A stretch of DNA of 40,436 nucleotides from Lachnospiraceae bacterium (lineage in GTDB: Bacteria > Bacillota > Clostridia > Lachnospirales > Lachnospiraceae): positions 1 through 40,436 of the forward strand of contig JAFTEC010000012.1 of assembly GCA_017453865.1 (NCBI GenBank), written 5' to 3'. Shown in pieces: positions 15,852 through 23,984 of this stretch (the stretch's first letter is position 1; each line of letters opens with the position of its first letter). Under the pieces are notes generated by a model. It searched no databases, was not told where the DNA came from, and worked only from the letters and a program-made list of their open reading frames with translations. Made by a program: the position numbers and the translations under genes.

Positions 15852-15882
15852 GTGATACTGAGGGCTTAGCCCGAAGGAGCTT
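15852..15882 (+). repeat. Possible diverged copy of the dispersed palindromic repeat
   Basis: This segment agrees with the copy at 26812 at roughly three quarters of positions (GTGATACTGAG...AGCCCGAAG). It fills the space between ilvA and the end of ftsY and has its own inner GGGC-tta-GCCC stem. Confidence 0.35.
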
Positions 15883-16762
15883 AATTTCCGTCCCTCTTAA
15901 ACAGATTCCCCACAAACTCATCCGGATCGAATTTCTCGAGATCCGTGATCTTCTCCCCGAGACCGATAAATTTAACAGGGATCTTCAATTCATTTTCAAT
16001 GCTTAAAACTATGCCTCCCTTGGCGCTGCCGTCAAGCTTCGTAAGGATTATCCCCGTTACATCCGTTACGGACATGAATTCACGTGCCTGGCTTAAGGCG
16101 TTCTGCCCCGTGGTCCCGTCGACCACCACAAGGGTCTCCTTCTTCGCATCGGGATACTCCGAGCTTATTATGGTATTTATCTTCTTTAGCTCATTCATGA
16201 GATTCTGCTTATTATGGAGCCTTCCGGCAGTATCACACAGCAGGAGGTCGATCCCTCTTGCCTTCGCGGCCTTTACGGAATCGAAGACCACCGCTCCCGG
16301 ATCGCCGCCCTCGACACCCCTTATGATATCGACCCCGGCTCTTTCAGCCCAGACCTGAAGCTGGTCTATGGCAGCTGCCCTGAAGGTATCCGCAGCGGAG
16401 AGAAGCACCTTCTTTCCCCGGTTCTTATAGATATGGGCAAGCTTCCCGACGGAGGTGGTCTTTCCGACTCCGTTAACTCCGACTATAAGTACCACCGAGG
16501 GGCCCTCCTCAAAGTCATAGAGATCCCCCGTATCAAAGCTTTTCAGGCTCTCCTTCATACTGTCCATAAGGAGCTCTCTGCACTTCTCAGGCTCGGAGAT
16601 ACGCTGCTCCTGGACCCTGACCTTCAGATCCTCTATAAGCTTCTCGGTTGTGGCGATACCCACATCACCCATTACGAGAAGCTCCTCGAGCTCCTCGAAA
16701 AACTCGCTGTCTATTTCCTTATATCCCGTAAAAAAATTAGCAATCTTTTGAAAAAATCCCAT
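15881..16762 (-). CDS. ftsY: Signal recognition particle receptor FtsY
   Basis: A 293-residue SRP receptor GTPase that docks Ffh-ribosome complexes at the membrane. The compact N domain is followed by GVNGVGKTTSVGK near residues 94-106, DTFRAAAIDQL near 124-134, DTAGRLHNKQNLM near 176-188 and TKLDGSAKGG near 241-250. There is no long acidic N-terminal A domain, as in many Firmicutes. The ATG at 16762 shares one base with the smc stop (TGATG), and GGAGG lies about 10 bases upstream; a TTG one codon earlier is less likely. Confidence 0.96.
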   Translation of the reverse strand: MGFFQKIANFFTGYKEIDSEFFEELEELLVMGDVGIATTEKLIEDLKVRVQEQRISEPEKCRELLMDSMKESLKSFDTGDLYDFEEGPSVVLIVGVNGVGKTTSVGKLAHIYKNRGKKVLLSAADTFRAAAIDQLQVWAERAGVDIIRGVEGGDPGAVVFDSVKAAKARGIDLLLCDTAGRLHNKQNLMNELKKINTIISSEYPDAKKETLVVVDGTTGQNALSQAREFMSVTDVTGIILTKLDGSAKGGIVLSIENELKIPVKFIGLGEKITDLEKFDPDEFVGNLFKRDGN

Positions 16763-19700
16763 CAATCATAATCCTCCAGATCCACATTGACCTGCGTGGA
16801 CACGCCCTTCTCCTGCATGGTGATCCCGTAGAGCCTGTCCGACCTAACCATGGTGCCCCTTCTATGGGTTATCACGATAAACTGCGTATGCTTTATAAGG
16901 TTGCAGAGGTAAGAAGCGAAGCGGTCCACATTGGCTTCATCCAGTGCCGCCTCGATCTCATCCAGAAGACAGAAGGGAGAGGGCTTCAATGCCTGTATCG
17001 CAAAGAGCAGGGCAATGGCTGACAGTGCCTTTTCCCCTCCTGATAGCTGCATCATGTTTTGGAGCTTCTTTCCCGGGGGCTGGGCTATTATCCTGATATC
17101 GGTTTCTAAAATGTTCTCGGGATCGATAAGCTCAAGAGTCCCCTTGCCTCCGCCGAAAAGCTTCTTAAAGACCACATCATACTGCCTTGCGATATCCTCA
17201 AATTTCTTCGAGAATAGCGCCTTCATAGTGTCGTCAAGCTCGGCGATTATGTTTTTAAGATCCTCCCCGGCTTTTATCAGGTCATTTCTCTGACCGTCCT
17301 CAAAGGTGTATCTCTCAAAGAGGTTCTTATATTCCTCAATGGCATTGACATTCACATTTCCAAGCTCCCTTATGGCGTTCTTTACCGCGAATGTCGCCTT
17401 CTTAAGCTTTGGAAGCTCCGTCATCTCCTCATTCCTAAGCTCCAGCGCGGCGCTTCTCGTCATCTGGTACTCGTCCCACATATAATTTGTGAAGCTCTCC
17501 TCATCGCGCTCGCACTTTTCTTTCTGGCTAAGGAGTCTGTCTATCTCACGCTCAATGCTGCCCTTTCTTTCGCTGATATTTCCGATCTCCCTGAAGATAT
17601 GCTTCTGCTTCTCGGAAAGCTCATTCTTTTTGTCATACAGGGCCTTAAGCTCCTGATTCTTGGAATCGTTGTCGCTTCCGTAATTTTCTATCTGTTCCTC
17701 TAATGAGCGTATTTCAAGGGTCTTTTTCTCCCTTTCCTTTTTGTTATTGTCGATACTTTCCTGATTTATCCTTATTTCGCTTTCACTGCGGCTTAAGGCA
17801 TTGGAAAGACGGTTAAGCTCCTCCTCCACATGGGCCTGCTCGCCGCGGAGGGATACGTTTTTCTTATCCTCCTCGGAAAGCTTCTCCTTAAGCTTCTCTG
17901 CCTTTTCACTTATCCTTTCGATCGCGATATTTAAGTCCTCGACCTCTCCGGAGATCTCCTTCTCCTTATCAAAGGAGGCCTGAAGCTCTGAATTAACCTG
18001 TTCCTTAAGGGAGCTTATCTCTGATATCTGCTCCTCTATAGCCTTGTTTTCCTTAAGTATGCCGCCGCTTCCTTCGCCCAGCTCCTTTTCACGGTCCTTA
18101 AGCTGCTTAAGGCTTAAGGAAGCGGTATTATATTTTAATTCAAGCTCCTTTCTCTTTTCGGAAAGGTTATTCCTCTTAATGCTGTTATCAGTCTTTTTCC
18201 TTCTGAGATCTTCAATAAGTTCAAGGCACTTATCAACCTCTGCGAGCGTTTCCTTAAGCTCCTTTTCAAGAGCCTCTATCTCCCTTGTTCTGCCGAGAAG
18301 ACCTGCATTATTCTTGAATGCTCCTCCGGATATGGAGCCTCCGGGATTCAAAGCCTCCCCGGAAAGGGTCACCATTCTTACCCTGTAGTGGTATTTTTTT
18401 GCGATCCTAAGAGCATTGTCAACATTGTCGACAACGAGGTAATTACCGAGAAGTGAGCCTGCTACCTTCTCGTATTTTTTTTCAAATTCCACCAGAGTAT
18501 CCGCGCGTCCCAGAGCCCCCTCCTCGTTTAAGAGGGCAGCATCGGAAAGATCCCTTGACTCTATGGATGTAAGGGGAAGGAAGGTGGCACGGCCTGCGTG
18601 CTCCTTTTTCAAAATCTCTATAAGCCTTTTCGCGGTATTCTCATCCCTTGTGACTATATTCTGGAGATTCCCGCCGAGAGCCGTTTCAATGGCGGTCTCG
18701 TACTTTTTCTGCACCCTTATCAGGTCGGCAACAACTCCTTCGATGCCCTTTTCATGGCGCCTTTCCTCCATGGCACGCTTAACGGCGCTGCCGTAGCCCT
18801 CGTAGCGTTCCGCCATATTCTTAAGGCTCTCTAGCCTCGACTTCTTTTCGTGGTAGATTATCTCCAGGGAATGATGGTCGCTGTCTGCCTTTTCAAGCTC
18901 CCTACGGACCTTGACGTCCTCATTTTCCAGGCTTTCAAGGCTGCCTTCAAGCTTCTTTAATGAGGAATCCGCCTCGTCAAATTCCTTTAAGGCAGCCTCT
19001 ATCTCACCCTTTATCTCCTTTTCGCCGGTATGGATCCTGATAAGGCTCTGTGAAAGCTCGGATTTCCTGAGCTCCGCCTGCTCCAGCATGGTATCGTATC
19101 TCGCGATATTCCCCTTGATATCATTTCTTCCGTTCAGGAGGTCGATAAGGGCAGCCTTCTTTCTTTCAAGCTCCTCACTCTTACTGTTATTCTCCTGGGT
19201 ATATTGATCTATCTCTTCCCGGAATTCATCGAGTCCGGTATCTATTTTAGACAGCTTTTCATCGATCGTTGCCTTCCGGACAGTAAGCTTCTGCTTTTCC
19301 TGCCTGTTTTTTTCGGTCTCGCTGTTTAATTCATTTATGCGGTTCGTAAAGTGCTCGTCACTGACCTTCAGGGAATGGATCTGCTCCTTTAAGACATTTA
19401 TCTGTCCCTCTATCTGTCCCTTAAACAGCGTGGAATTGGAGATCTCCGCCTTTTTCCTGTCGATCTCCTCGTCAACGCTCTTAAGCTCATCACCGATTTT
19501 AACATAGCTGCTCTGGCTCTCAGTGTACCTTTCGCTTATTTCCTTCAGATCCGTTTCCGCTATGCCGCTTTTCTTCTCTATTTCCTTAAGCTCTGCATCG
19601 TTTCTCTCGGTTTCCAGAAGAAAAACATTTGCATCAAGCTCCTTTAAGTCCTCCTTTTTCTGCAGATATATCTTTGCCTTCTCGGACTGGCTCCTTAAAG

Positions 19701-20310
19701 GATCCAGCTGCTTTTCAAGCTCATCAAGCCTGTCGGTAACACGAAGGAGGTTATTCTTCTCATGTTCAAGCTTCCTTATCGCAGCGGCCTTCCGCCTCTT
19801 AAACTTGACTATGCCCGCGGCCTCGTCAAAAAGCTCCCTTCTTTCCTCACTCTTTCCTGAAAGGATCTTGTCGATCTGTCCCTGACCGATAATCGAGTAG
19901 CCTTCCTGTCCAACGCCCGTATCATAAAAAAGCTCCTGCACATCCTTCAGTCTGCAGGCGTTTCCGTTCATCAGGTATTCGCTTTCACCGGATCTGTACA
20001 CCCTTCTCGCAACGGTGACCTCGTCAAATTCCACCCCCAGGGCGTGATCCGAATTGTCCATCGTGATCGCAACGTAGGCGTAGCCCATGGGTTTACGGGT
20101 CTCAGTTCCGGAAAAGATCACGTCCTGCATGGAGGAGCCACGGAGCTCTCTCGCACTCTGTTCTCCGAGGACCCAGCGCACCGCATCCGCCACATTGCTC
20201 TTTCCTGAGCCGTTCGGTCCGACGATTGCCGTGATACCGTCCTTAAACTTAAACTCTATTTTATTTGCAAAGGACTTAAAGCCCTGAATGTCGATACTTT
20301 TTAAATACAT
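16762..20310 (-). CDS. smc: Chromosome partition protein SMC
   Basis: An 1182-residue SMC ATPase that with ScpA and ScpB organises and segregates the chromosome. The N-terminal head has the P-loop IVGPNGSGKSN at residues 29-39. Two long coiled-coil stretches flank a hinge (about 510-680, including GVVADLIRVQKKYE and the glycine-rich GGSISGGAF). The C-terminal head has the ABC signature LSGGEKALSAIALLFA near 1090 and Walker B CLLDEIEAALDE. Length matches bacterial SMCs. It lies 7 bases after rnc and overlaps ftsY. Confidence 0.97.
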   Translation of the reverse strand: MYLKSIDIQGFKSFANKIEFKFKDGITAIVGPNGSGKSNVADAVRWVLGEQSARELRGSSMQDVIFSGTETRKPMGYAYVAITMDNSDHALGVEFDEVTVARRVYRSGESEYLMNGNACRLKDVQELFYDTGVGQEGYSIIGQGQIDKILSGKSEERRELFDEAAGIVKFKRRKAAAIRKLEHEKNNLLRVTDRLDELEKQLDPLRSQSEKAKIYLQKKEDLKELDANVFLLETERNDAELKEIEKKSGIAETDLKEISERYTESQSSYVKIGDELKSVDEEIDRKKAEISNSTLFKGQIEGQINVLKEQIHSLKVSDEHFTNRINELNSETEKNRQEKQKLTVRKATIDEKLSKIDTGLDEFREEIDQYTQENNSKSEELERKKAALIDLLNGRNDIKGNIARYDTMLEQAELRKSELSQSLIRIHTGEKEIKGEIEAALKEFDEADSSLKKLEGSLESLENEDVKVRRELEKADSDHHSLEIIYHEKKSRLESLKNMAERYEGYGSAVKRAMEERRHEKGIEGVVADLIRVQKKYETAIETALGGNLQNIVTRDENTAKRLIEILKKEHAGRATFLPLTSIESRDLSDAALLNEEGALGRADTLVEFEKKYEKVAGSLLGNYLVVDNVDNALRIAKKYHYRVRMVTLSGEALNPGGSISGGAFKNNAGLLGRTREIEALEKELKETLAEVDKCLELIEDLRRKKTDNSIKRNNLSEKRKELELKYNTASLSLKQLKDREKELGEGSGGILKENKAIEEQISEISSLKEQVNSELQASFDKEKEISGEVEDLNIAIERISEKAEKLKEKLSEEDKKNVSLRGEQAHVEEELNRLSNALSRSESEIRINQESIDNNKKEREKKTLEIRSLEEQIENYGSDNDSKNQELKALYDKKNELSEKQKHIFREIGNISERKGSIEREIDRLLSQKEKCERDEESFTNYMWDEYQMTRSAALELRNEEMTELPKLKKATFAVKNAIRELGNVNVNAIEEYKNLFERYTFEDGQRNDLIKAGEDLKNIIAELDDTMKALFSKKFEDIARQYDVVFKKLFGGGKGTLELIDPENILETDIRIIAQPPGKKLQNMMQLSGGEKALSAIALLFAIQALKPSPFCLLDEIEAALDEANVDRFASYLCNLIKHTQFIVITHRRGTMVRSDRLYGITMQEKGVSTQVNVDLEDYD

Positions 20311-20317
20311 TTCCTTG

Positions 20318-21010
20318 TCAGCCCGAGGGAACTTTTTCCTTCCTCAGGTACTCATATGCGGCCTTCTGCTCCGCGCTCTTCTTTGAGCTTCCCTGTCCTT
20401 CGGAAGCTCTAAGACCGTTAATATAAACCTCCACGGTATAGACCTTTTTGTGGTCGGGACCGCTCTCACCCGCAACGATATATTCAAGGGTATCCCCCTT
20501 CTTCTGGCATCTTTCCTGAAGTATGGATTTTGCATCATAAAAAAGCTGCTTTCTCTCCATATCCTTAAGCACGAACCTTTCAATGTGCCTCGAAGCAGCT
20601 TCAAATCCGCCGTCCAGATATATAGCCCCTATAAGCGCTTCAAAGACATCCGAAACAATGGAAGCCCTTGTCCTGCTTCCCTGCCCTTCTTCCCCGCGTC
20701 CGACAAGGATAAAATCGGAAAGGGAGATTTCTCCCGCACATTCCGAAAGCGTGGGCTCACATACCAGTGCCGCCCGGAGCTTCGTCATTTCGCCCTCCGG
20801 CTTTGCAGGGCTTAGATCATAGAGATATTCGCTCACAACGAGTTCAAGGACAGCATCTCCCAGAAACTCCAGCCTCTCATAGTCGGGGTAAGTATTTATC
20901 TTAAGCTCATTTACATATGAGCCATGTGAGAGCGCCGAGCGTAAGAGCATCCTGTCCTTAAAATGATAAGCTATCTTTTCTTCTATCTCTTCAGGCCTGA
21001 ACTCCAGCAT
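20318..21010 (-). CDS. rnc: Ribonuclease III
   Basis: A 230-residue double-stranded-RNA endonuclease for rRNA and mRNA processing. The signature ERLEFLGDAVLEL near residues 45-57 carries the metal ligands, with the second acidic site in SDVFEALIGAIYLDGG near 119-134. A double-stranded RNA-binding domain follows from about residue 160 (ILQERCQKKGDTLEY ... SKKSAEQKAAYEYL). It is 7 bases after acpP. Confidence 0.97.
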   Translation of the reverse strand: MLEFRPEEIEEKIAYHFKDRMLLRSALSHGSYVNELKINTYPDYERLEFLGDAVLELVVSEYLYDLSPAKPEGEMTKLRAALVCEPTLSECAGEISLSDFILVGRGEEGQGSRTRASIVSDVFEALIGAIYLDGGFEAASRHIERFVLKDMERKQLFYDAKSILQERCQKKGDTLEYIVAGESGPDHKKVYTVEVYINGLRASEGQGSSKKSAEQKAAYEYLRKEKVPSG

Positions 21011-21017
21011 ATTAAAA

Positions 21018-21248
21018 TCACTCTGAGGTTCCGCGGATAGCGTTCACCGCATCCTGAACAGTCACGATCTTTTCCGCATCCTCCGTATCAATGGTAATAT
21101 CGAATTCTTCCTCGATCCCCATTATGATCTGGAATACATCCAGGGAATCCGCCCCGAGATCGTCAACAAAGGTGGTCTCCGGAGTTATCTCCGACTTGTC
21201 AACGCTTAAGACATCCGCAACAATACTCTGAATCTTTTCAAATTCCAT
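21018..21248 (-). CDS. acpP: Acyl carrier protein
   Basis: A 76-residue acidic ACP that carries fatty acyl chains during synthesis. The phosphopantetheine attachment site is Ser35 in [13 protein letters not shown]. It follows plsX, whose enzyme uses acyl-ACP, by 16 bases. Confidence 0.97.
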   Translation of the reverse strand: MEFEKIQSIVADVLSVDKSEITPETTFVDDLGADSLDVFQIIMGIEEEFDITIDTEDAEKIVTVQDAVNAIRGTSE

Positions 21249-21264
21249 GATCCTTATTTTCCTT

Positions 21265-22269
21265 TCACTTTTCCAGCTGTTCCCTTATCCTGTCTGCGAT
21301 CCTTCCTTCCTTAAAGGAAACGCACTGCAGGATGGAGTTCATTATTTCCCTGGCCTTTGAATTGCCGTGTGTCTTTACCACAAGTCCCTTTAACCCGAGA
21401 AGGGGTGCTCCCCCGTACTCACTTGCATCATATTTTTTAAGAGCTTTTTTCAGATTCGGCGCCACAAGAGCCGCACCCAGCTTTCCGGTGACGGAGCTCA
21501 GCATCGCTCCCTTAATCTCCTTCATCAGCGTCTTTGCAACGCCCTCCATCATCTTCAGGCAAACATTCCCTGCAAAGGCCTCGCACACTATGACATCCAC
21601 ATTTCCGTTTATCACGTCTCTCGCTTCCACCGAGCCTGTGAAGTTGATGCCGGGAGTATTCTTAAGCATTGGGAAGGTCTCCTTAACAAGGGCATTTCCC
21701 TTATCCTCCTCGGCACCTATATTAAGAATGCCGACCGTGGGATTCTTTACCCCGATGACATGCTCCATATAGACAGAACCCATCTTGGCAAACTGTACAA
21801 GGTGGTTTGGTCTCGCGTCCACATTTGCACCGCAGTCCACAAGAAGGGATACTCCGTTGGAAGTAGGGATAAGGGGCGCAAGAGGAGGTCTCTCCACTCC
21901 CTTTATCCTTCCTATGAGGAGCTGGCCTCCGACCAGTACGGCACCGGAAGACCCTGCCGATACAAAGGCGTCGGCGGTTCCCTCCTTTACGAGGTTTAAG
22001 CCCCTTACTATGGATGAATCCTTTTTCTGGCGGATCGCCATTACAGGCGGTTCCGCGGTCTCGATTATCTCTGTGGAATAAACCGGTATTATACGGTCGG
22101 AGGGGTAGGAATACTTTGAAAGCTCATTGTCCACAGCCTCCTTTGTTCCCGTCACATAAACCACGATATTGTCATTCAGATTTACGGCGTCAACAGCCCC
22201 CTTAATCACCTCTACGGGGGCATTGTCGCCTCCCATCGCATCCAGAGCCACTTTTGTGATGTCAGACAT
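21265..22269 (-). CDS. plsX: Phosphate acyltransferase PlsX
   Basis: A 334-residue enzyme that makes acyl-phosphate from acyl-ACP for phospholipid synthesis through PlsY. The N-terminus [13 protein letters not shown] and the [37 protein letters not shown] and [10 protein letters not shown] stretches are characteristic. The ATG at 22269 is chosen because an AGGAGAG site lies 5 bases away and the protein then starts [15 protein letters not shown]; an in-frame ATG six codons upstream has no good ribosome site. Confidence 0.96.
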   Translation of the reverse strand: MSDITKVALDAMGGDNAPVEVIKGAVDAVNLNDNIVVYVTGTKEAVDNELSKYSYPSDRIIPVYSTEIIETAEPPVMAIRQKKDSSIVRGLNLVKEGTADAFVSAGSSGAVLVGGQLLIGRIKGVERPPLAPLIPTSNGVSLLVDCGANVDARPNHLVQFAKMGSVYMEHVIGVKNPTVGILNIGAEEDKGNALVKETFPMLKNTPGINFTGSVEARDVINGNVDVIVCEAFAGNVCLKMMEGVAKTLMKEIKGAMLSSVTGKLGAALVAPNLKKALKKYDASEYGGAPLLGLKGLVVKTHGNSKAREIMNSILQCVSFKEGRIADRIREQLEK

Positions 22270-22300
22270 ATACTCTCCTGAAAACATCCATTTAACAAAA

Positions 22301-22321
22301 GCCTGCCTTTACCGGGCAGGC
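22301..22321 (-). terminator. Hairpin between rpmF and plsX, weak terminator or attenuator
   Basis: A perfect 7-bp stem GCCTGCC/GGCAGGC with a 7-base loop, followed on the minus strand by TTTTGTTAA. The short U-tract suggests partial readthrough into plsX, which has no separate promoter visible. Confidence 0.6.
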
Positions 22322-22348
22322 CTTGTCAAAACAATCTCTATCAGATCA

Positions 22349-22531
22349 TTAATCTTCAACGTTGATGATTTCCTTCTTATTGTATGTTCCGCACTTCTTG
22401 CAGACTCTGTGGGGGAACATAAGCTCGCCGCACTTAGGGCACTTCACGAGATTATAAGAAGCCATTTTCCAATTGGCTCTTCTCTGATCCCTGCGTCCCT
22501 TGGACGATTTATTCTTCGGGCAGATAGACAT
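22349..22531 (-). CDS. rpmF: 50S ribosomal protein L32, zinc-binding form
   Basis: A 60-residue L32. Two CxxC pairs at CPKCGELMFPHRVCKKCG (residues 31-48) form a zinc ribbon, so this is the zinc-dependent version. The basic start MSICPKNKSSKGRRDQRR is typical. An AGGAGG site lies 7 bases before the ATG. It heads the rpmF-plsX-acpP-rnc-smc-ftsY operon. The YceD (DUF177) gene that often precedes rpmF is absent. Confidence 0.97.
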   Translation of the reverse strand: MSICPKNKSSKGRRDQRRANWKMASYNLVKCPKCGELMFPHRVCKKCGTYNKKEIINVED

Positions 22532-22568
22532 CCTAACACCTCCTCTTCGATTCTAGTCGCACCCGCTT

Positions 22569-22597
22569 ATTATAAGGAACAATAAAACCCTTGTCAA
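22569..22597 (-). promoter_or_regulatory. Consensus sigma-A promoter of the rpmF operon
   Basis: Minus strand: perfect -35 TTGACA (22592-22597), 17-base spacer, perfect -10 TATAAT (22569-22574). The rpmF leader is about 30 bases. Confidence 0.9.
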
Positions 22598-22613
22598 TAA
22601 CTATTTTTCAAGC

Positions 22614-23351
22614 TTATACGATAGCGTTGTAGGTGCTGTTGTCGTCGGAATTCTTTTCGGAGGTTCCCTCAGCATTGTAAACCTTGCTGTTACTTAATTT
22701 ATTCGCTGCGGAATTCTTCATGACACCTGCCCTTGAGGCCGTGGAATCGGCAAATGACCCCTGTCCGCTGAAGAGTGCCTTTATGCTGCTGATATTCGCT
22801 TCGTTGAATTTGTCCCTGTCTATCGAAAGAGTTCCGTCCTTGGCAACACTGATGCCTACCTGGCCTAAAAGACCGGAATTTGTCCTTGTGTTCTTTAGCA
22901 TCCTTACGGTGACATCATTAAGCGAGGAAAGGTTTTCCGAGGAGCCGTTCTTTATAAGTGCATTGTAGCTGTCGGCAAAATCCTTGACCGCACTGTAAAT
23001 CTTATCGTAATCATACTCGGCATCGCTTTTCGTACCGTCCTTTGCGGTCTTCTGGAATTCTCCCTTCTGATAGATGCTTGACGAGCTCAGCTTATCAACT
23101 GCCGCGGAAAGCTCCTCAGCCGAGGACTTTACGGTATTGTAGGCATTCTTTTCCGTAGTGCTTATACTGTTCTTTGCTTCCTTCGTGCTTTCCTTTTCCT
23201 TCGCATAATAAGCCTTATAGAGCTTTGATGCGCTTCCGTTCTTTAAGGAAGCATAGTCGCCGAGACTGTCATAAAGGGTTGCGGGTTTTGAGGAAGAAGC
23301 TCCCCCGAATAAATAGGAAAGATCGTTTCCGCTGCTGATGGTATTTGACAT
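22614..23351 (-). CDS. FliD C-terminal-like protein, probably motility regulon
   Basis: A 245-residue protein without a signal peptide. Residues 160-200 (LLGQVGISVAKDGTLSIDRDKFNEA) resemble the C-terminal region of flagellar cap protein FliD (hook-associated protein 2), and the rest is Ser/Asn/Ala/Lys-rich and helical, like exported flagellar proteins. It is far shorter than a full FliD, so it is not a normal cap protein. The start has AAGGAGG 8 bases upstream. A near-perfect sigma-28 promoter lies about 105 bases upstream, supporting a link to flagella. No other flagellar gene is in the window. Exact role unknown. Confidence 0.75.
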   Translation of the reverse strand: MSNTISSGNDLSYLFGGASSSKPATLYDSLGDYASLKNGSASKLYKAYYAKEKESTKEAKNSISTTEKNAYNTVKSSAEELSAAVDKLSSSSIYQKGEFQKTAKDGTKSDAEYDYDKIYSAVKDFADSYNALIKNGSSENLSSLNDVTVRMLKNTRTNSGLLGQVGISVAKDGTLSIDRDKFNEANISSIKALFSGQGSFADSTASRAGVMKNSAANKLSNSKVYNAEGTSEKNSDDNSTYNAIV

Positions 23352-23454
23352 TATATAAACCTCCTTGTGTTCCAGCTTGCTTTAATTCTGCAATGAGATC
23401 CCGAATCCGTTCGGTAAAAGAACATAATATTGCTATGGTTCTTTTCTAACAAAT

Positions 23455-23481
23455 ATATCGGCAAAAATCAAGTTATGTTTA
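23455..23481 (-). promoter_or_regulatory. Sigma-28 (SigD/FliA-type) promoter
   Basis: Minus strand: TAAA (23478-23481), 15-base spacer, GCCGATAT (23455-23462). This matches the known flagellar sigma consensus of TAAA, about 15 bases, GCCGATAT. It faces the FliD-like gene. Confidence 0.78.
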
Positions 23482-23540
23482 CCCCTTGTTTGTTCAAAAT
23501 CAGATACAATGTTATTTAGGAACCAAATAGACTCTACAGT

Positions 23541-23568
23541 GTCATTCTGAGCGAAGCGAAGAATCTTT
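23541..23568 (+). repeat. Dispersed palindromic repeat, copy A
   Basis: GTCATTCTGAG-CGAAGC-GAAGAATCTTT, an imperfect palindrome (ATTCT with AGAAT). The same unit appears inverted at 26812-26843, with diverged copies at 32546, 5350 and perhaps 15852. Similar short palindromes are scattered in many bacterial genomes. Confidence 0.75.
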
Positions 23569-23587
23569 ATATACGAGAACATGAAAT

Positions 23588-23817
23588 GTGTCCCGGCCTG
23601 ACAACTGTTTTTTTGAGCAATCAGCACGTCCCGCTTAGCGAATCCGAGGCTTATAAATTTTGCGAGTGCGAAGGCCGGACTTGCGTTTGTAAAATATTTG
23701 TTATTCAAAATGTAAATACGCAAGAACGGAACGGCGCCGAGCAAAATTTTGTAATAAGACGAAGGATGAGGTTAGCGGGATCGTAGCGCGAAAAAAACAG
23801 TTAGCAGGCCGGGACAC
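23588..23817. mobile_element. 230-nt long imperfect hairpin: MITE-like element or structured RNA
   Basis: The whole segment folds back on itself. Outer arms are GTGTCCCGGCCTG (23588-23600) and CAGGCCGGGACAC (23805-23817), perfect over 13 bp; after a 2-base mismatch come AACTGTTTTTTT and AAAAAAACAGTT (12 bp). Further in, CCCGCT (23630-23635) pairs with AGCGGG, AATTTTGC (23656-23663) with GCAAAATT, and CTTGCGT (23680-23686) with ACGCAAG (23718-23724). It lies between two divergent genes and upstream of both promoters, so it is no terminator for either. No coding frame. A mobile element is the simplest reading; a stable RNA is the alternative. Confidence 0.7.
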
Positions 23818-23880
23818 TTTTAAAAAAGCCTTTTTCGAGTGTGTAGGCCGCGTTTTCGCCGTATCTCAGAAAGACCCGGA

Positions 23881-23909
23881 TTTACAAAATGCTTTAGGTA
23901 GTATATGAT
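23881..23909 (+). promoter_or_regulatory. Sigma-A promoter of the amidase gene
   Basis: TTTACA (23881-23886), 17-base spacer, TATGAT (23904-23909). Predicted leader about 70 bases. Confidence 0.65.
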
Positions 23910-23984
23910 GAATCGGATGCCCTGCCAAACGTTTCGAAGAAACCAGGCGGACGGTCATAGATTAAATTAAGGAGAACATCCAGA

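Noticed and set aside
15815..15880. T-box or attenuator before ilvA
   Set aside because: The space upstream of ilvA is only 66 bases and is largely a possible repeat copy, too short for a T-box leader.
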